Shown: positions 1 through 12,480, counted from the stretch's first letter. The stretch is 64,000 nt of DNA from Fasciola hepatica (GCA_948099385.1 CANUEZ040000107.1:1426001-1490000); one strand, 5' to 3'. The notes: generated by a model not told the origin, from the sequence alone. Numbers and translations: made by a program.

Positions 1-1600
1 TCGGTTCTGTGTTCCAAGCTTTTGTATTGTGCAGCCACTCCAAAATAATTTTCTGAACATATGCAAAAGTGTGCACATTGATTGCCTAATAATCCGTTTT
101 TATCGTGCTTTTTAAAGTGTTTATTTCATTTGATATTTCTCTATTATTAGCTTGTTGAAAACTTTAAAATATGATGGAGCATTTTTTACGATTTAAAATA
201 TAAACTTAACTATAGCTTGCTGATGAATCTTCCAAGGGCGGATTGCAAGAAATCAAGTCAGAGCAAAGTGGAATTTATCAATGATTTTTGAATGCCCCTA
301 TAAATTTTGCAAGATATGAAAACTACTACAAACAAGGTGCATGGATTTATGGATTAATCTAGCCATAGCAGTTTATCCTAATTTATTGATAAATTATGCC
401 CAACTGTTCATGCGGACTTCCCAAACAAATCATGGGTAAGATACATGCCTTTATTCATCCGGGCACCTAATAGATCAGCCTTCCCAACCCTGACCATGAC
501 GGAATGCAGACCAATTAGGCTAGCTTGTCAAAAACATCATCTGATGAGAGAAAATAAAATAAAACCTATCTACTCAAAGCTTCAATAACCCCGGCAGTAA
601 ACGTGAATTCATGACAAACATTCTGAGTTACGCCGTCTCATCTGTTTCATCAGGACGGAGCCAGCTTCACTGGGGAATAAAGTGGGAATATAACTGCAAG
701 TGACTGTACCAGGATTGCCCTATCAAGCATTGGAAGTGGTTAAGACGTTGGCAGTTAGAAGTTGACACAAAAGAAAGCCAAGGAATATCTGCCTGAATAT
801 CTGGACAGTATGCTGAACAAAATAAGGCCGACACAGGAAAAATATTCTATTGACTGTCTCTGATTTCGCAACCTATCTCATCCGATCTTTTGTTCAGGGA
901 ACGATCGACAGACATTTTCAAGAGTAGTTATACCAGAAATACCTCCCTAAGATGTTGAAGTATACAAAACGATTTACACGACATGAAAAATTAAGATGAT
1001 TTGTATTCCATCCGCAAATTTGGTTAGAAGTGTGCGTGTAATCAAGTCCGCATTTCGACAGGAAGAAAATTCTATAAGAATCTCTTCTAATTAGGAGAAT
1101 GAAAAAAACAAATGATTACACGTCAAGGATAACTAAGAATCTCAACTGAATTTTGTTCCCCTTTTGTGAGCATTCTAGACAGACGAGAAACGGTAGAGTT
1201 TCTGCAAATGTCAGTTTGAGAGGATATGAATCAAAAGAAGAACATGTGTGGGTGATAGGGTAGCACTTGGATAGACCACTTTATAATCGTCGAGCGGAAT
1301 CTGGGAGGACTTTACGAGAGTAATTTTCACATCCCTCCAGGTGTGGTTTGCTCAACTCAACGAACAGTTCATTTGATGTTAGGGAAGATGACTCAGTAAT
1401 AGTCGGCAGTTCAGAGTGACGAATTTTGATAAGGTTCTCCAGCAGACTAACAATATAACCAAGGGAACAGTAAGGGAGAAAGGAAAAGACATCGATAAAT
1501 CAACAAGGAAATGGTCCCCTGTTCACCTCTGAGATGTAAACGCTTTCGTATTCGGTAAGGTAGACTGAGAGGTCTCTTCTCGGTGTTTGAAACATGAGAT
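1..1600. other. No gene recognised
   Basis: AT-rich sequence with stops in all frames at short intervals. I see no exon with convincing splice sites, no RNA gene and no recognisable transposon protein. Confidence 0.5.
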
Positions 1601-1607
1601 AACCATC

Positions 1608-2150
1608 TCAAGTTTGCCTCGATGGTGGTTCTTTAATATTTAACTGAACCTGCTCTAACGAGTGGTTCTGCGGAGGTTGCAGATAAATCACATGGATAAG
1701 GCGACAGATAAAATAAGAATATGCATTAAAGTCATTTAAAGTTGGACCGGTTCGAATAAAAAACCCATAAATGTGAGACTGACTACTAGAAATTCTACTG
1801 AAATCCTGGGTTACAGAAACAGCATGACAAAGAGCCACGTCATTGGCATATCGAAATAAATAAGTCGGATAACTGGACGAAAGATCACTAACCTAGGTGG
1901 AAACTATATAGGGGAAGGGATAGCTTCCTGGATTACTTCTGAATTCTTCGCCAGGGGTTTGAAAGTTTCAAAAAGTAGTCGAGTGCACTGAGTTCTGTTG
2001 GTAAAATGATCAGACCATCATGTCGATAAGGGTATGAGACAACCAAAAGCTTCCGGTTTATGAACGGGGAGACAGCGTATTAGAATCGAAAACTGATTCT
2101 TAATCTAGGAAAGCACATGGTGCAGACTTCGCTGATCTATCCAAGGAATC

Positions 2151-2216
<66 letters not shown>

Positions 2217-2640
2217 GACCAAGGAATTGGTGTTATACACAGTGGATCCGTCTGGCTTACAGGCAAGCCGTAAGGGATCGTTCGGAGAGTTTATAGAATT
2301 CAAACTTTCGGAATGGCACGCTACGTAAGGTTAAGACCTAGTAAAGTTAGAAAAACGGAACGAAAATTCCAGCTACGACGCTATAATTACAAAGTTTGGG
2401 TATAGGAACAAGAGTGACTGGTTCTCAGCAATCGAAAATAGAAAACCACCAAAAAGACCTGTTCAAGACAGAAGTAAAAATAGCGCTCAGAACCAATGCA
2501 CCATGTCTTAAAAGTAATAGAGAAAGGCCATCAGGACCCATACCTGAGGTCATGTTAGAAGGACCACGGAGAATAAACACTTCTTCTGTGGAGAACGAGG
2601 TTATGTGCACACCATGTGGAATGAATGCTGTTGGTGATTT
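1608..2640 (-). mobile_element. Non-LTR retrotransposon reverse transcriptase fragment
   Basis: Two broken pieces of a reverse transcriptase read on the minus strand. Around 2425-2610 the frame contains GMGPDGLSLLLLRHG followed by a helical stretch, which corresponds to the conserved PGPDGL..LLK block of non-LTR RTs. Around 1820-1840 it contains RYANDVAL, a degenerate form of the YADD catalytic box with the first Asp replaced by Asn. The two pieces lie in the expected order for one element, but frames change between them and a (TA)n microsatellite at 2151-2213 interrupts it. Sequence up to about 3.1 kb may hold further decayed upstream parts. The clade cannot be fixed from these pieces. The element is dead. 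Confidence 0.55.
2151..2213. repeat. (TA)n microsatellite
   Basis: About 31 near-perfect TA units with one TG interruption. It creates a spurious Tyr-Ile repeat frame. Confidence 0.95.
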
Positions 2641-2659
2641 GTTTTACAGGGGATGAGCT

Positions 2660-3480
2660 TACTGTTAGTGCAGTCAAAGCCCGTTTGATTTATTTATTTA
2701 GTGAACTAGAAATGTCTTATTTTTGAATTTTCCTAAACTTTGTAGAAATGTCTCGTCTGTCTTCTTAAAGACTTTAACACAGAAGAAGTGATATAGCTGT
2801 TTGAGTGGAGGGCGGTCAGCACCTGTCCAAATTGAGATCGACCGGCTCGGAAGAAGTCTGGCATTTCTGCTTGGTAGCGATTCGAAGGAAGAACAAAAAG
2901 ATCCATATGAGACTTCTGTAGGAGATCGATGTTACTATATGAACAATGTCGGTGGTAAAGGAATGGGAAGCAGACCGGTAGTATAACTTGAATCTTGAAA
3001 GAAGCAGACGCTGGTCACGGATTGAGAGGGTGAATGTTCCGGGACGATTGATGGTAATCCAGGCCAAAGTAAGGTTCACCCCGGTTAGAAAAGGAGGAAG
3101 ATCTGCTAAATAAGATGCAGTCGGGGACTGGGTTGAGGCGTGACTGAAATGACCTACTATGAATTACGACTTGCCGTTTGAGTAAGGAACAAGAAAAGGA
3201 AAAAGGGACCATAGAAAGACCAAAAGGGGTTTTTGAGTAAAAGGGATGTACTAACAAGGTAGTTGTGATTGTGTTCTTATGGCTAGAGAGTCTGGGATGA
3301 CATTGAAAAATAATAGTCAAATGCTGAAGCATCATGCTTCTTATGAGCCACAGTTGGTGATGACAGTGTAATTGATCAAAGTATCACATTTCAGATATCT
3401 TCTATGTATTTCAACAAAGGATAGCCAGCTGGCAACGAGGCTCATTCGGGAATGAGGCTTTACTGCGAAAATAGGAATCC
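2660..3480. other. No gene recognised; possible decayed upstream part of the RT element
   Basis: Minus-strand open frames exist here, but none carries a motif I can identify. It may belong to the non-LTR element at 1.6-2.6 kb. Confidence 0.35.
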
Positions 3481-3659
3481 TGTTGAATTACTTTCGCATA
3501 TTTTTCACTCAGTGCCCGAAGAATTCACTTTTAAGGTTGTGTTACCGTGACTCATATATAGCCTATGCTAATTCGTTTCTCGTCGTAATCATTTTCAGGT
3601 TCCACAATTTCAATTTTTCTTTACTAGCAATCAGCTCAAACACACTGGAATGTAATTGT

Positions 3660-3758
3660 GCTGACGACGATTCGAATGATGCTGATGATCATAAATATCA
3701 TGACGATGATTCGGGCGATGATGAACATGATGATGATGACGAAGATGATACACAGCCA
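3660..3758 (+). repeat. Imperfect GAT/ATG trinucleotide repeat
   Basis: Degenerate repeats of GAT/GAC/CAT. In one frame they encode an Asp/His/Glu-rich run, which is a simple-repeat artefact rather than a recognised protein. Confidence 0.8.
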
Positions 3759-4079
3759 TAAGATTACCGTACGTAAAGGTTCATAGATATGTAGGGAAGT
3801 CAAAAATTATTTTCGTAATAAAAGAGTTGATTTACCGCTGTTCCGCAGAAGATAACGCCATTGATTTTTTGGGTATTGTGAGCCTGCATGAAGTAAAGTC
3901 TTTTTTGGTTGCTAAAGCGTGGAAGCAGTAGCTTCCCAAACAGTACGACGATTACGGAGGCGGACACTGAATGGATTACGTTCATTAGCTTGAGAAAAGT
4001 GAGCAATTTTTTCCATCAGTTTACCTAACTGAAAAAGTAATGTGACATGACTGCATAATCACCAAAAAATTGATTCACT

Positions 4080-4345
4080 TTGTGTCTTTTCTTTAAAGGA
4101 GATGAGATCAACTGTTTGCTCAAACACCGGTTTGGTACAGCTGTTGCCGGACATGCTATACAGTCGACCCCAACATTGTTCACCGAACTAACAGAATACC
4201 TACCCCACTCCAAGGCTAAGGAACGTTCGCCTCTGCTCGCCACGTGCAATTTAATCCACGAATTCAAAACTGCTTGCGGACCCATCTACGACCGGTTGAG
4301 TGAACATACCCCGAATTGGGTTCAATGTCGTGGGCTCTCTTTGAT
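4080..4345 (+). mobile_element. Penelope-like retroelement 3' end (RT tail / GIY-YIG), fragment 1
   Basis: The frame begins FKGDEINCLLKHRFGTAV, typical of the linker between RT and GIY-YIG endonuclease in Penelope-like elements. It then has LLATCNLIHEFKTACGPIYD, equivalent to the C.YQF.C.CG..YIG block, and LSEHTPNWV, equivalent to the R..EH.P.W block. The IGRT...R segment between YD and LSEH is missing, a deletion of about ten residues that removes the core of the GIY-YIG nuclease. Upstream RT and downstream tail are absent or unrecognisable, so this is a dead, truncated copy. Two more fragments of the same family lie at 23.1 and 29.7 kb. Confidence 0.7.
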
Positions 4346-4629
4346 GTACGGCACAAAGTTTTCTCCTTCAGTCTCTCTGGCATACACTGTTATTCTCTTT
4401 GAAATAATCATGCCTACTAGACGTTCATATTCTCGACAGTCGGGTGACTGTAAAATTTTTGCGATAAATGCAAGTCGAACCTGGATCAAAAACTTGCATG
4501 ATCTGGGTGGCAGACAGTCCTTATCTTCTCTCCCGGCTAAGGTGACTGTGCCCTCCATGATCAGTGTGGACTTTGATTTACTATTCTCAAAGAAGTCAGA
4601 TCTAATACGTACACTAAAGGCATGAATTT

Positions 4630-6400
4630 ATGTTGCCATAAGTGCTGTCTGTTTCGATGACTCCCTACTGAATGAGAAAAGTACGCAAATCTCTGGTGCA
4701 TGCAGGTGAATTTCAGTGCTATCCTCAAAACAGACTACAGAGCAGGAAGAAATACGGTGGTGGGGATGTACTCGCCCTGGATTAGCAAGTCTGCGGTTGT
4801 ACTTTAGTACTTTTGAAATGGTATTAACTTTCTGGTTAATTAGAGTTTTCTGAGATTTTTTCGTTCTAGAAGTACGTTTATAATAAACATGTATATTGCC
4901 TACTTTTGTACATAGTTATGCATAAATTCTTTCTACCATGCTTTTGTGCCACATCTGGTTCCTCTTTTTAGATAACAGCCTGCACTTTATTGTCAGTGAT
5001 CTGAATCATTCTAGCACATATTTATTAATTTCGGGTTAACCGATATCAGCAACGTCTCACGGGAACAAATTACGTGTTGGAAAATGTAATCGCCAGCCAT
5101 GTTCAAATATTGTCCTGTTGGTTGAAAGCGCTATTTACTCTTCAGAGTTTATGAACTCGCTACTGACACTCTCAGAGCTCTGCTCAGTCTCTGTTATCCA
5201 AATGAAACTTTTCACATCCAATTTCAGTGTCGTTCCTCCACCCTTTCGCAAAAGGAAAGCGCACGCAAATTTCGCCGAGGTTTAAAAGTCAAACAAAACC
5301 TTTACCTAATCAAGATGGATATACAACGACTGGATTTGTTGACTGCAGCACATTTTTTGAGAATCAAGAAACCCAAATGTTTACGATAAAGCTTTGAGCT
5401 TTTATGGTGAAAACTAAGTTCTGTAACGACGATCATGATGTGGATTATCTTTTATACATTTGTATTGTTGCGGACCAGGCTGTACATAAGTGGGGAAGTC
5501 AAAAACAAAAGCATATCTTTTTCTGAAGCGAGCCACTAATTAGTTCAAGCATGCCAAGCCGGATTGAATGATTAGTAAACAATAATAAATCCGATCACAT
5601 GAGACGCTTTGCTAATCAAGTGGTCATCTGTAGTCCGACGCAACTTGGATCAGCGGTCGATAATCAAATTGGCAGGCTTTTTATCAACCTAATCTGCCCG
5701 GCAAGGCTTGAACCTAACTGAACGACCGAGTTCCGGAAGGTTTTATTTTCGCTTTAAATACTACTTTGTAATTTCTGTAAAAACACAGTAGTTTTGGCAT
5801 GCTGCTTTGCCGTCTTCTGGTTTGTCATTGTGGGCTTGAACGATCCAAGTTGCGAGTTGAGATCAAGTATACAGGTTTCCCACTCAGACTCAGGAAGCGA
5901 ACCCGTACGTTACAACAAGCTCGGCTACCAGCCCACTTGAATGTACCTATTGAGCCTTGTCAGTTTCCCTACAAACCCAAGAGATCCATTCTTGATGCCG
6001 AAGTTTCCATAGTACGGTTCAATACTTAATCAAAAGGCAGATCTACCGGATCTACCCGGTGTGCTTCTTGATTATTCCCCAACCTTTTCTTTAGTACCCC
6101 GTTCCATTCTTCAAATCTTGAAACTTCTAATTGACACTCACAACTTCTCACCGAGTTCTTTAACTATTTTCACGATAGAAGGCTTAAAACAAGCCTAGGA
6201 CAAATATTTTCCAAACTCGCCTTAAACGATTCTGGAGTACTCCGGAGCACTCTTTTGTCTCCGTCATTTTCCCACGTGCATTATTAACCTACAAGTTTCG
6301 TCACCGGACTTGTTGTTTTTTGTCTGGTTACTCCCTACTCAGCCCCCTTTTAAGAATCCCAGTAAAAACATTCCTAAACGAAAAATAATTTTCACCCTAT
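4630..6400. other. No gene recognised
   Basis: No splice-bounded open frame or RNA gene seen. The last part (from about 5.8 kb) may be decayed sequence of the jockey-like fragment that follows. Confidence 0.4.
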
Positions 6401-6409
6401 CCGATTCAA

Positions 6410-6750
6410 AACTGAATCCCTCCAAGTGTCTTGAATTTATTTTTCGCAATTCCTTTTTCCTTCTCCAACAGATTTTCTTACGCTAATTCCAAAGTCCTAC
6501 GGTGAGTTCTGTCAAATACCTGGGAGCTGACTTTGACAATAATACGTGATGGGTAGCTCACCTTCAAAACTGTACCGGAAAATTTTACTTCTCTCTTTTC
6601 AGCTAAGGAAACTCAACACAGTTTTGGACACTGCCGACAGCTGTGTTCAAGTTCGTGCCTCCTATCTCGCGTCCAGTCCTACCGAAACAACCTTAGAATT
6701 CCACTCCGTGACTAGACAAATATAAGTCGCAATACATCTATTCCCGTTGG
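6410..6750 (+). mobile_element. CR1/jockey-like RT C-terminal fragment
   Basis: Plus-strand translation gives LNPSKCLEFIFRNS, then after a shift SVKYLGADFDN and FYFSLFQLRKLNTVLD. These correspond to the RT thumb of jockey/CR1-type elements (LN..KC..+.F, then VKYLGV..D..L.W..H, then LR+L). Stops and frameshifts occur throughout, so this is a degenerate 3' fragment. Confidence 0.5.
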
Positions 6751-6759
6751 CACCCTTTT

Positions 6760-8100
6760 GACTGAACTCTATTTATCAGGATTAGGGGTCTTTTTTAACC
6801 ACAGCTCAAAAGATAGCCGAGAACCCTACTCATCTGTTACACACCGACTTGTCCTCGAGTTGTCCTCTACCCCACCCTTCATCTATCCGTTTTGCCTTCT
6901 GTCAACCTTACTAAAGAACAAATCTATGCAAAATCTCCGCGTAACCCATCGTGCTGGTGTTCTGGCCAAAGAAAAGAAGGTAAAAGCAAGGTTACATACT
7001 AAACTTGATAACTAGTTTATTTTCCCCCCTTTACTCCCATGCTTATGGAAACAAACTCCAGTAAGAGCATATCAATAAGTATCTACTCATAAGTATTGCT
7101 ATTTGTGATACCTTGCTAATTTTTATTGTTCTTTTTTCTTCCAATGACCGAAGTGTCAGTAAACTACATGCAAACGTCTACCACATAAATGAAAATAAAA
7201 ACACGCGGTTACACCGTCAGTGTTGGGTCAAAAGCATAGCGCTAATGTCAAAAGCGATAAGACTCCGTCATCACCCACAGCTTGGCATATTTTGATGGCC
7301 TAACATCAGGTTGACCGTAACAATTTGTTTCGAATTGTCTATGATACTGGACACACAAGATCGATAAAATATGCCGAAGCGAGTACTAGTCATCGGCAGG
7401 AATCTTCCTTGTGCCCATAGCAAGGTCTGTTCCACAACTTGTCCATACCGCGGTGACGGTTTTCTTTACTCGCTCACGCATACAAGCCGTGGCTAGACTC
7501 TGTGTAACTGTTTTCCACTGCAGTAAGCACCACCCTAAGATGCAGCGAAATTTTCCCGTACATAGATCGTCCAAATGCCACGATTCTGTCCCTTCTTTTG
7601 AAGGCGAACTGTAACTTTTTTTGTGTAATTGGTTTATTTTTCCGAAGAAATAATATTACATATGACAAAGGCTGCTTATAACCCATCATTGGAAAATATC
7701 AGCTAAACTAGAGGGACTCCTGATGGTTTTCAATGACCAAAAGTACATCATAAATTAAGTTCCGTTTTCACCCAACTTTTCCGTGTCCGTGTAGATGTTT
7801 AAAAACTTTATCGCAATCCGTTAAACCTTCTTTAGCCACGAATTTGTTCGCGTTCTTCTCGACATCCAATGGCTGTTGTGATGACCGCGCCGTTTTCTGA
7901 TTGGCCGTAGCAGTGTTATTGCTAAGTGCTCAAGTTCCTTGCTCAGTGAGAAACATAGTGCGTCATACTGACCAGAATTTCTATCCTTCCATCTGTGTGT
8001 TAGCCAGTGATTCTCACCACTGTTCAAACCAACCCCAGTTCCTTCGCTGTTCTGGGGCGTTTGCTTAAAGAGGCCTGTGGTATCTATGAGAACTTAGTTT
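6760..8100. other. Upstream region of the NPF gene; no other gene recognised
   Basis: I find no protein motif and no clear core promoter. The NPF promoter should lie in the downstream part of this interval. Confidence 0.4.
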
Positions 8101-8120
8101 CATGAACGGACACTCCTCTA

Positions 8121-8181
8121 GTAAGTGACGTGTTCGTCGATGGAGACCTTGAATAGTGAATACACTTTCGTCTACCCGCAG
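8121..8181 (+). other. Probable 61-nt intron in the NPF 5' UTR
   Basis: The interval starts with a consensus donor (GTAAGTG) and ends with a pyrimidine-containing acceptor (tcgtctacccgcag). The size suits the short 5' introns of trematode genes. If spliced, the leader carries an upstream ATG at 8102 whose frame ends at TAA 8256-8258, one base before the main ATG at 8260. Inference only; not confirmed by transcript data. Confidence 0.45.
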
Positions 8182-8259
8182 GAACATTCACGTCACTTGT
8201 CCAACAACGATCACACTGCAACAATTCTATCTACATCATCAAAGACAAAATCTACTAAA

Positions 8260-8690
8260 ATGTCCAGATCTTTGACTTGGGCACATGTCAGTTATATTCT
8301 ACTATTATTGCTCATATGCAACACTACATTCCAATGGCTCGAGACGGGCATGAGCGTTGCCGGCATGCATGTGCCATCTATTGCGAGCCGGGTCGAAATC
8401 GGGCAAATGCGACTGCGTCCTTACTGGACCCCATTGCCACGTTTGACCGCGGAAGATGCAAACGACCAAATAATGGTTAGCCGACGAAGCCTATCTCACC
8501 GTTCACGTAATCGAATAGCAAATAACGATCACTACGGCATTGACGAGGTAGAGGAGGAGCCAAATATAAACGGTGACAGTTTGAAGAAGACCATAGAACG
8601 TCAAGCCACTGCTTTGTTTGACGATGAGAATGCGCTGTCCAGAATGATTCAGCAAATGGACGCCTATTATCTAACTTACGGAAGACCAAG
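8260..8690 (+). CDS. npf: Neuropeptide F (NPF/NPY-family) precursor, first coding exon
   Basis: Secreted neuropeptide precursor; NPF acts as an amidated ligand of NPY-like G-protein-coupled receptors in the flatworm nervous system. The start is ATG 8260 (AAAATGT context), because it is followed directly by a signal peptide (MSRSLTWAHVSYILLLLLIC). After an acidic spacer and a Lys-Lys cleavage site comes a helical peptide ending QQMDAYYLTYGRPR, which matches the C terminus of fluke NPFs (DAYY....GRPRF-amide). Cutting after Lys-Lys would give a 35-residue peptide once Phe is added, close to the family's 36. The exon ends CCAAG|GTGAGT: a phase-2 intron inside the codon of the penultimate Arg, exactly the position conserved in NPY/NPF genes. 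The exon giving Phe, the amidation Gly and the C-terminal propeptide was not found. The gene call is strong; the signal cleavage site is not fixed. Confidence 0.9.
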
Positions 8691-10125
8691 GTGAGTTTAA
8701 ACTCTATTCCGCATTAAGGGTATCATAAGTTAGATGTAACACAAGTACAAGTGATGCAACACCCAGCCGAACCACCTGTTGGTTGTTGCCGTTGTTGTTC
8801 TTTACGCTTCTTATCCATGGAAGTTAATTTTGGTCTTCAACCAAATATATGTAAGCATTTCTGCATTGATTCAGCTTGTGCTCATTCTGTTCGGCCCAAA
8901 TCGCATTCCATTCATTCACATACAAATCCGATCTCAGAAAGAGTATGATTTTCTGTAAGTGACCCGCCATTCGAAAACTGTATGTTTCTCTTTTCAACTT
9001 GCAAGGTGAGTTTACTAATAGCAAGGTCATTAGTGTATAAAAACATTCAGATCGTACATTAGAATACTCACTACGGATTTGCGACAAATTGCATGAACTG
9101 GATTTTCACTTAAATTTCCAAAGAAAATGGTTTTCCAGCATTCCACGAAGACCGGAGTGCTTCGTTTGTCAGCTTTATTTCCACATTTTCCACAGAAGTT
9201 GTATTCATGAATTATTACGCATTTAGGTCAGCATGTATATTACGTTTTCTTCACAATCAAAAACCAGTACAGCTAATTCATTTGAAACCTCACTTTGACC
9301 ACAACGGTAAGCAGGTGGTAGCACTTTTTTGGACACAATGCGCAGAGTAGTGATAACTTTTCAAATGGTGAAATATTTCATTTATATATTCCATTCAGAG
9401 CAATTACACTTTTGGTGCTATGGTAGAAATCAATAAACCATTTTTTATTCAGGATAAAATAATGATTACAAATTCTTGAATTTCCCAAATGAGTCATTAC
9501 GTATCCCTCGGTTTGACGTCCTTAAAAAAGCTTTCATATAATAATTTTCAGTAAATCAGGGGATATTACTAATTAACCGCCACTGAAACTTGACGCTGAA
9601 TCCATGATGAAATGTGCAAAATGATATCTCAGTTTCCGTGCTTAGCTTCATTTCTAAATGCTATCACTGTGAATTACCTCTTCAAAAAATCTTTCAAATA
9701 GGTCTGATTGCCGTACCAGCGTGGTTGCCCTACTTTGCGCAGGAAAAATCTGCATGCTTTTGTTCAGCTTGAACTTTTTCACAGTCTTCACTCTCACAAT
9801 TAGATTTGAATCACAGGATTACGAAGAGCCACTAACCAGTGTATTACATTTAGTACACGGTACTAATTTGATGAAGAAATAAATCAGGATTTTGCATTCA
9901 TTCTGGATCGATGATGGCTGGTTAATTCGTAAAACATTGAAGTAATTGAGAGCTGCTGCTAATGAAACACTCTTCATTTTTCACGTTGTGCTAATTTGAT
10001 CCGAGGTGTTTCTTAAATGGAAACAAAGTGTGAATAAAGGATATTTCAAAGAAAGATTTACAAATGTTCTTTGTAATCATTACGTACAAAATGACACTAC
10101 AGTAAATCAGTTGTGCAATACTTAC
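8691..10125 (+). other. NPF intron; no other gene recognised
   Basis: The sequence after the NPF donor must be intron on the plus strand. I looked for an acceptor followed by A/G-TTY-GG (completing Arg, then Phe-Gly) and found none within several kilobases. No other recognisable gene here. Confidence 0.45.
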
Positions 10126-10314
10126 CGGTGACATATGAAGAGTGAATACAATTGTTCCAGCTGGAAGTTTTATAACTGGGATCATGATTTGTGAAGTGGC
10201 CCTTCAGACAATACGCATCGGCGTAGCATTCAGTCGGTTATTCCGCTTACAAGTTGATGGTACCAATGGCACGGAATTAACAGAGGTTCGTATTATTGGA
10301 ACTGACTTAATGTC
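10126..10314 (-). CDS. Candidate exon(s), product unknown
   Basis: Minus-strand block bounded by an acceptor (ttaattattgtag) at its 5' side and a donor (CCG|GTAAGT) at its 3' side. The frame begins DIKSVPIIRTSVNSVPLVPS and ends IKLPAGTIVFTLHMSP, but one TGA lies between these halves. Removing a possible 39-nt intron at 10176-10214 (GTATTG...CCCAG) keeps the frame and takes out the stop. The last segment loosely resembles the I.IP...LPAGT.VFTL strand pattern of REJ/PKD-type extracellular domains; that is a weak likeness. It may equally be non-coding. Confidence 0.25.
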
Positions 10315-12345
10315 CTACAATAATTAAAAAGGAACTCAAAGTACTTTTCAATTTTCCAGTTAACTGTGATAAGAAGAAAGCAGCCTTGTTTACTTATTGT
10401 ATTAGGTAAATAGACCCAATGAACCACGTGGGTGGCCCCTATGTTTATATTGGAGACGAAGTTAAAAATATAGCTCGAAGATATAACAGAAAATGCCTTT
10501 GGCTCACTACCTGTGATAAAGTTTTGTGCCACGGAGTCCCATAAAATTGACTCTTTATAAGTTCACGCAATCTGAAAGTTTCAGAATTCAGTTTTGAAAA
10601 GTATTCAGACTTGCCTTAATCGAACTGATTTCTGTTATCCCTACCATTTTTACATTAAATCATGAAACGGTACAGAAAACGGCTAAAATTAGGCGATCAA
10701 CACAAACGTCTTGTCTTCTAGTGTTTTCACTTTTAATTTATTTTCAGTATCCAAAAAAGGCCAATAAATCCGAGTCATCCTCGATATTGGGTCAAGCTAA
10801 TAGAGTTAGCAAATTATTCATTATTCAGTTTCAAAAACCCGTAGCGGCCTTTTATATTAGTAGACTACTGATAGCGTCTATGTTTTGTTCAGGCCCACAC
10901 TGGCAAGAATACCATCATGTAAGTTGATTCAAGTGTAACTGACGAGTTTTTACCTACCGAAGCCATTGTCGGTTCAGTACCGCATCATGTAATGTTGACA
11001 CAGTACGAAACTTTTGTGTCCCCCAATCAAAAATCCCGGGTCTGTTCCTTCTATTTGGGACTCAAGACAAACGTGCACAAGGTGATGTGATACAAAAGAG
11101 AAAACAACTCGATCGACTATCCCGATGCTGGTCTGCAAATACGAATTTACCAATGATACTTCTTGATGAATGATACCGCCAACCGCTTAAACCTCTCACT
11201 GATTAAATTTATGAAGATAGAGCACGGAATCACTGGTATATTCATAGCTATATGAAATACAGCACCTATTCTGAATGTTCTGAAGAAGTGTTGATTTGAT
11301 AAATGCTTGAAATTTTGCCAAAGGCAACAGTGCTACACCTATATCTTGCACATTATCGTGGTTTTATTACAAGTTCCACGAAATTTGCGCACGACTGCTG
11401 GGGAAAGAGTAGAGGCAACATATCGAAGGCTCCATGAACTAACAAGGATAGCTTGCCAGCTAGCCTTGAAACTTGGAGGGATATCCCCATATTTCTCCGA
11501 TAGGTCAAGTGTCACAACCCATCTGAAGAGAGTAGGTTGTTTCCTGGCGCCAAGAACTAACCAGCAGCCTCGGTGGCCACAGGGTTTAAAATATGTTCCC
11601 TCAAGATGACAGACGCTTAAACCACTTGCCCACAACAGACCAGTCAAATAAAAACTTCAGCAGAACAAGATCACCACGTAAAGGACAACGAGAATTTTTA
11701 AAATGCATTCTGATCAATATTGCGTTGCAAAAATTAAATGTATAAGGCAAACTTCGTTCGATTTTAAAAGTTAAACCCGTGAGTTTTGTACAGAAAGGTT
11801 TGTTGCACTCTGTGAACGCTCAACTCAACATCGAAAGTTCACGGGAGCATCCCATACAGTTTTCGCATCTGACTTGCTCTGAATCACTACTAGAGTTGTG
11901 TATCCACCTAGTCCAAACTGGTGCTCAAATAAGGGGGACACAATTGTAATCCCCGTACACAAATCTGTGGGTTAACCAGGCTGTTTCACAGTTGTTTTCT
12001 TCAAGTAACCGGTGGACCGAATATAGCGTACCTTTTCCTGATAAAAATTAGATCTCCTCAAAGCAGTTTCATGAGTATTCAGTGCTAAACCAATCAGTAA
12101 TGTTGCGTAGTAGATGGTTCCATGAAAATGTATTCTTGTTTCCTCACCAACAGTATTTTTCGAAATATACAAACGAATACCAGAGAAGCCCCATTGAACC
12201 TCTTTTGAAACTAACAGCACGTAAAAGCCTATGTGGTTTTGACTTCACTTCCTTCCTGCGGCTTTCTAATAGACGATAATTACCTTTTGTAATTCTGTTC
12301 TCTTGACCATTTTGGTACTTATTCTGCGAGTGTAAATCTTCTAAA
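10315..12345. other. No gene recognised
   Basis: Contains a plus-strand open frame of about 100 codons near 11.3-11.6 kb that is mirrored by one of equal length on the other strand and has no recognisable motif. Nothing else supportable. Confidence 0.4.
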
Positions 12346-12480
12346 TTAGCAAAATTCAAGGAGGATATTTCTAGAACTTTTCCTCCGAATAGCTACCCCG
12401 GTTGAATTTTTATCGACCATTTTGATGAGTTGTCGGGTAGTAAGCAGTTTAAACCGGACCCCATACGCATACGAAACAAT
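12346..12480 (-). CDS. Candidate terminal exon, product unknown
   Basis: Minus-strand frame beginning VIVSYAYGVRFKLLTTRQLI and ending ILLEFC-stop. It follows a strong pyrimidine-rich acceptor (cgattcatctgctttcag). A candidate upstream exon ending GKLFVGRPPDV lies across a 44-nt gap and would join in matching phase, but its own 5' acceptor is poor. Not recognised as any family. Confidence 0.25.
   Translation of the reverse strand: MVSYAYGVRFKLLTTRQLIKMVDKNSTGVAIRRKSSRNILLEFC

Noticed and set aside
541..575. CTGATGAG as another hammerhead core
   Set aside because: No CGAAAC at proper distance and no stem II.
2100..2303. Open frame with a long Tyr-Ile repeat
   Set aside because: Translation of a (TA)n microsatellite.
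9785..9815. AG|ATTTGA as the NPF second exon
   Set aside because: Gives Arg-Phe-Glu; no Gly for amidation.
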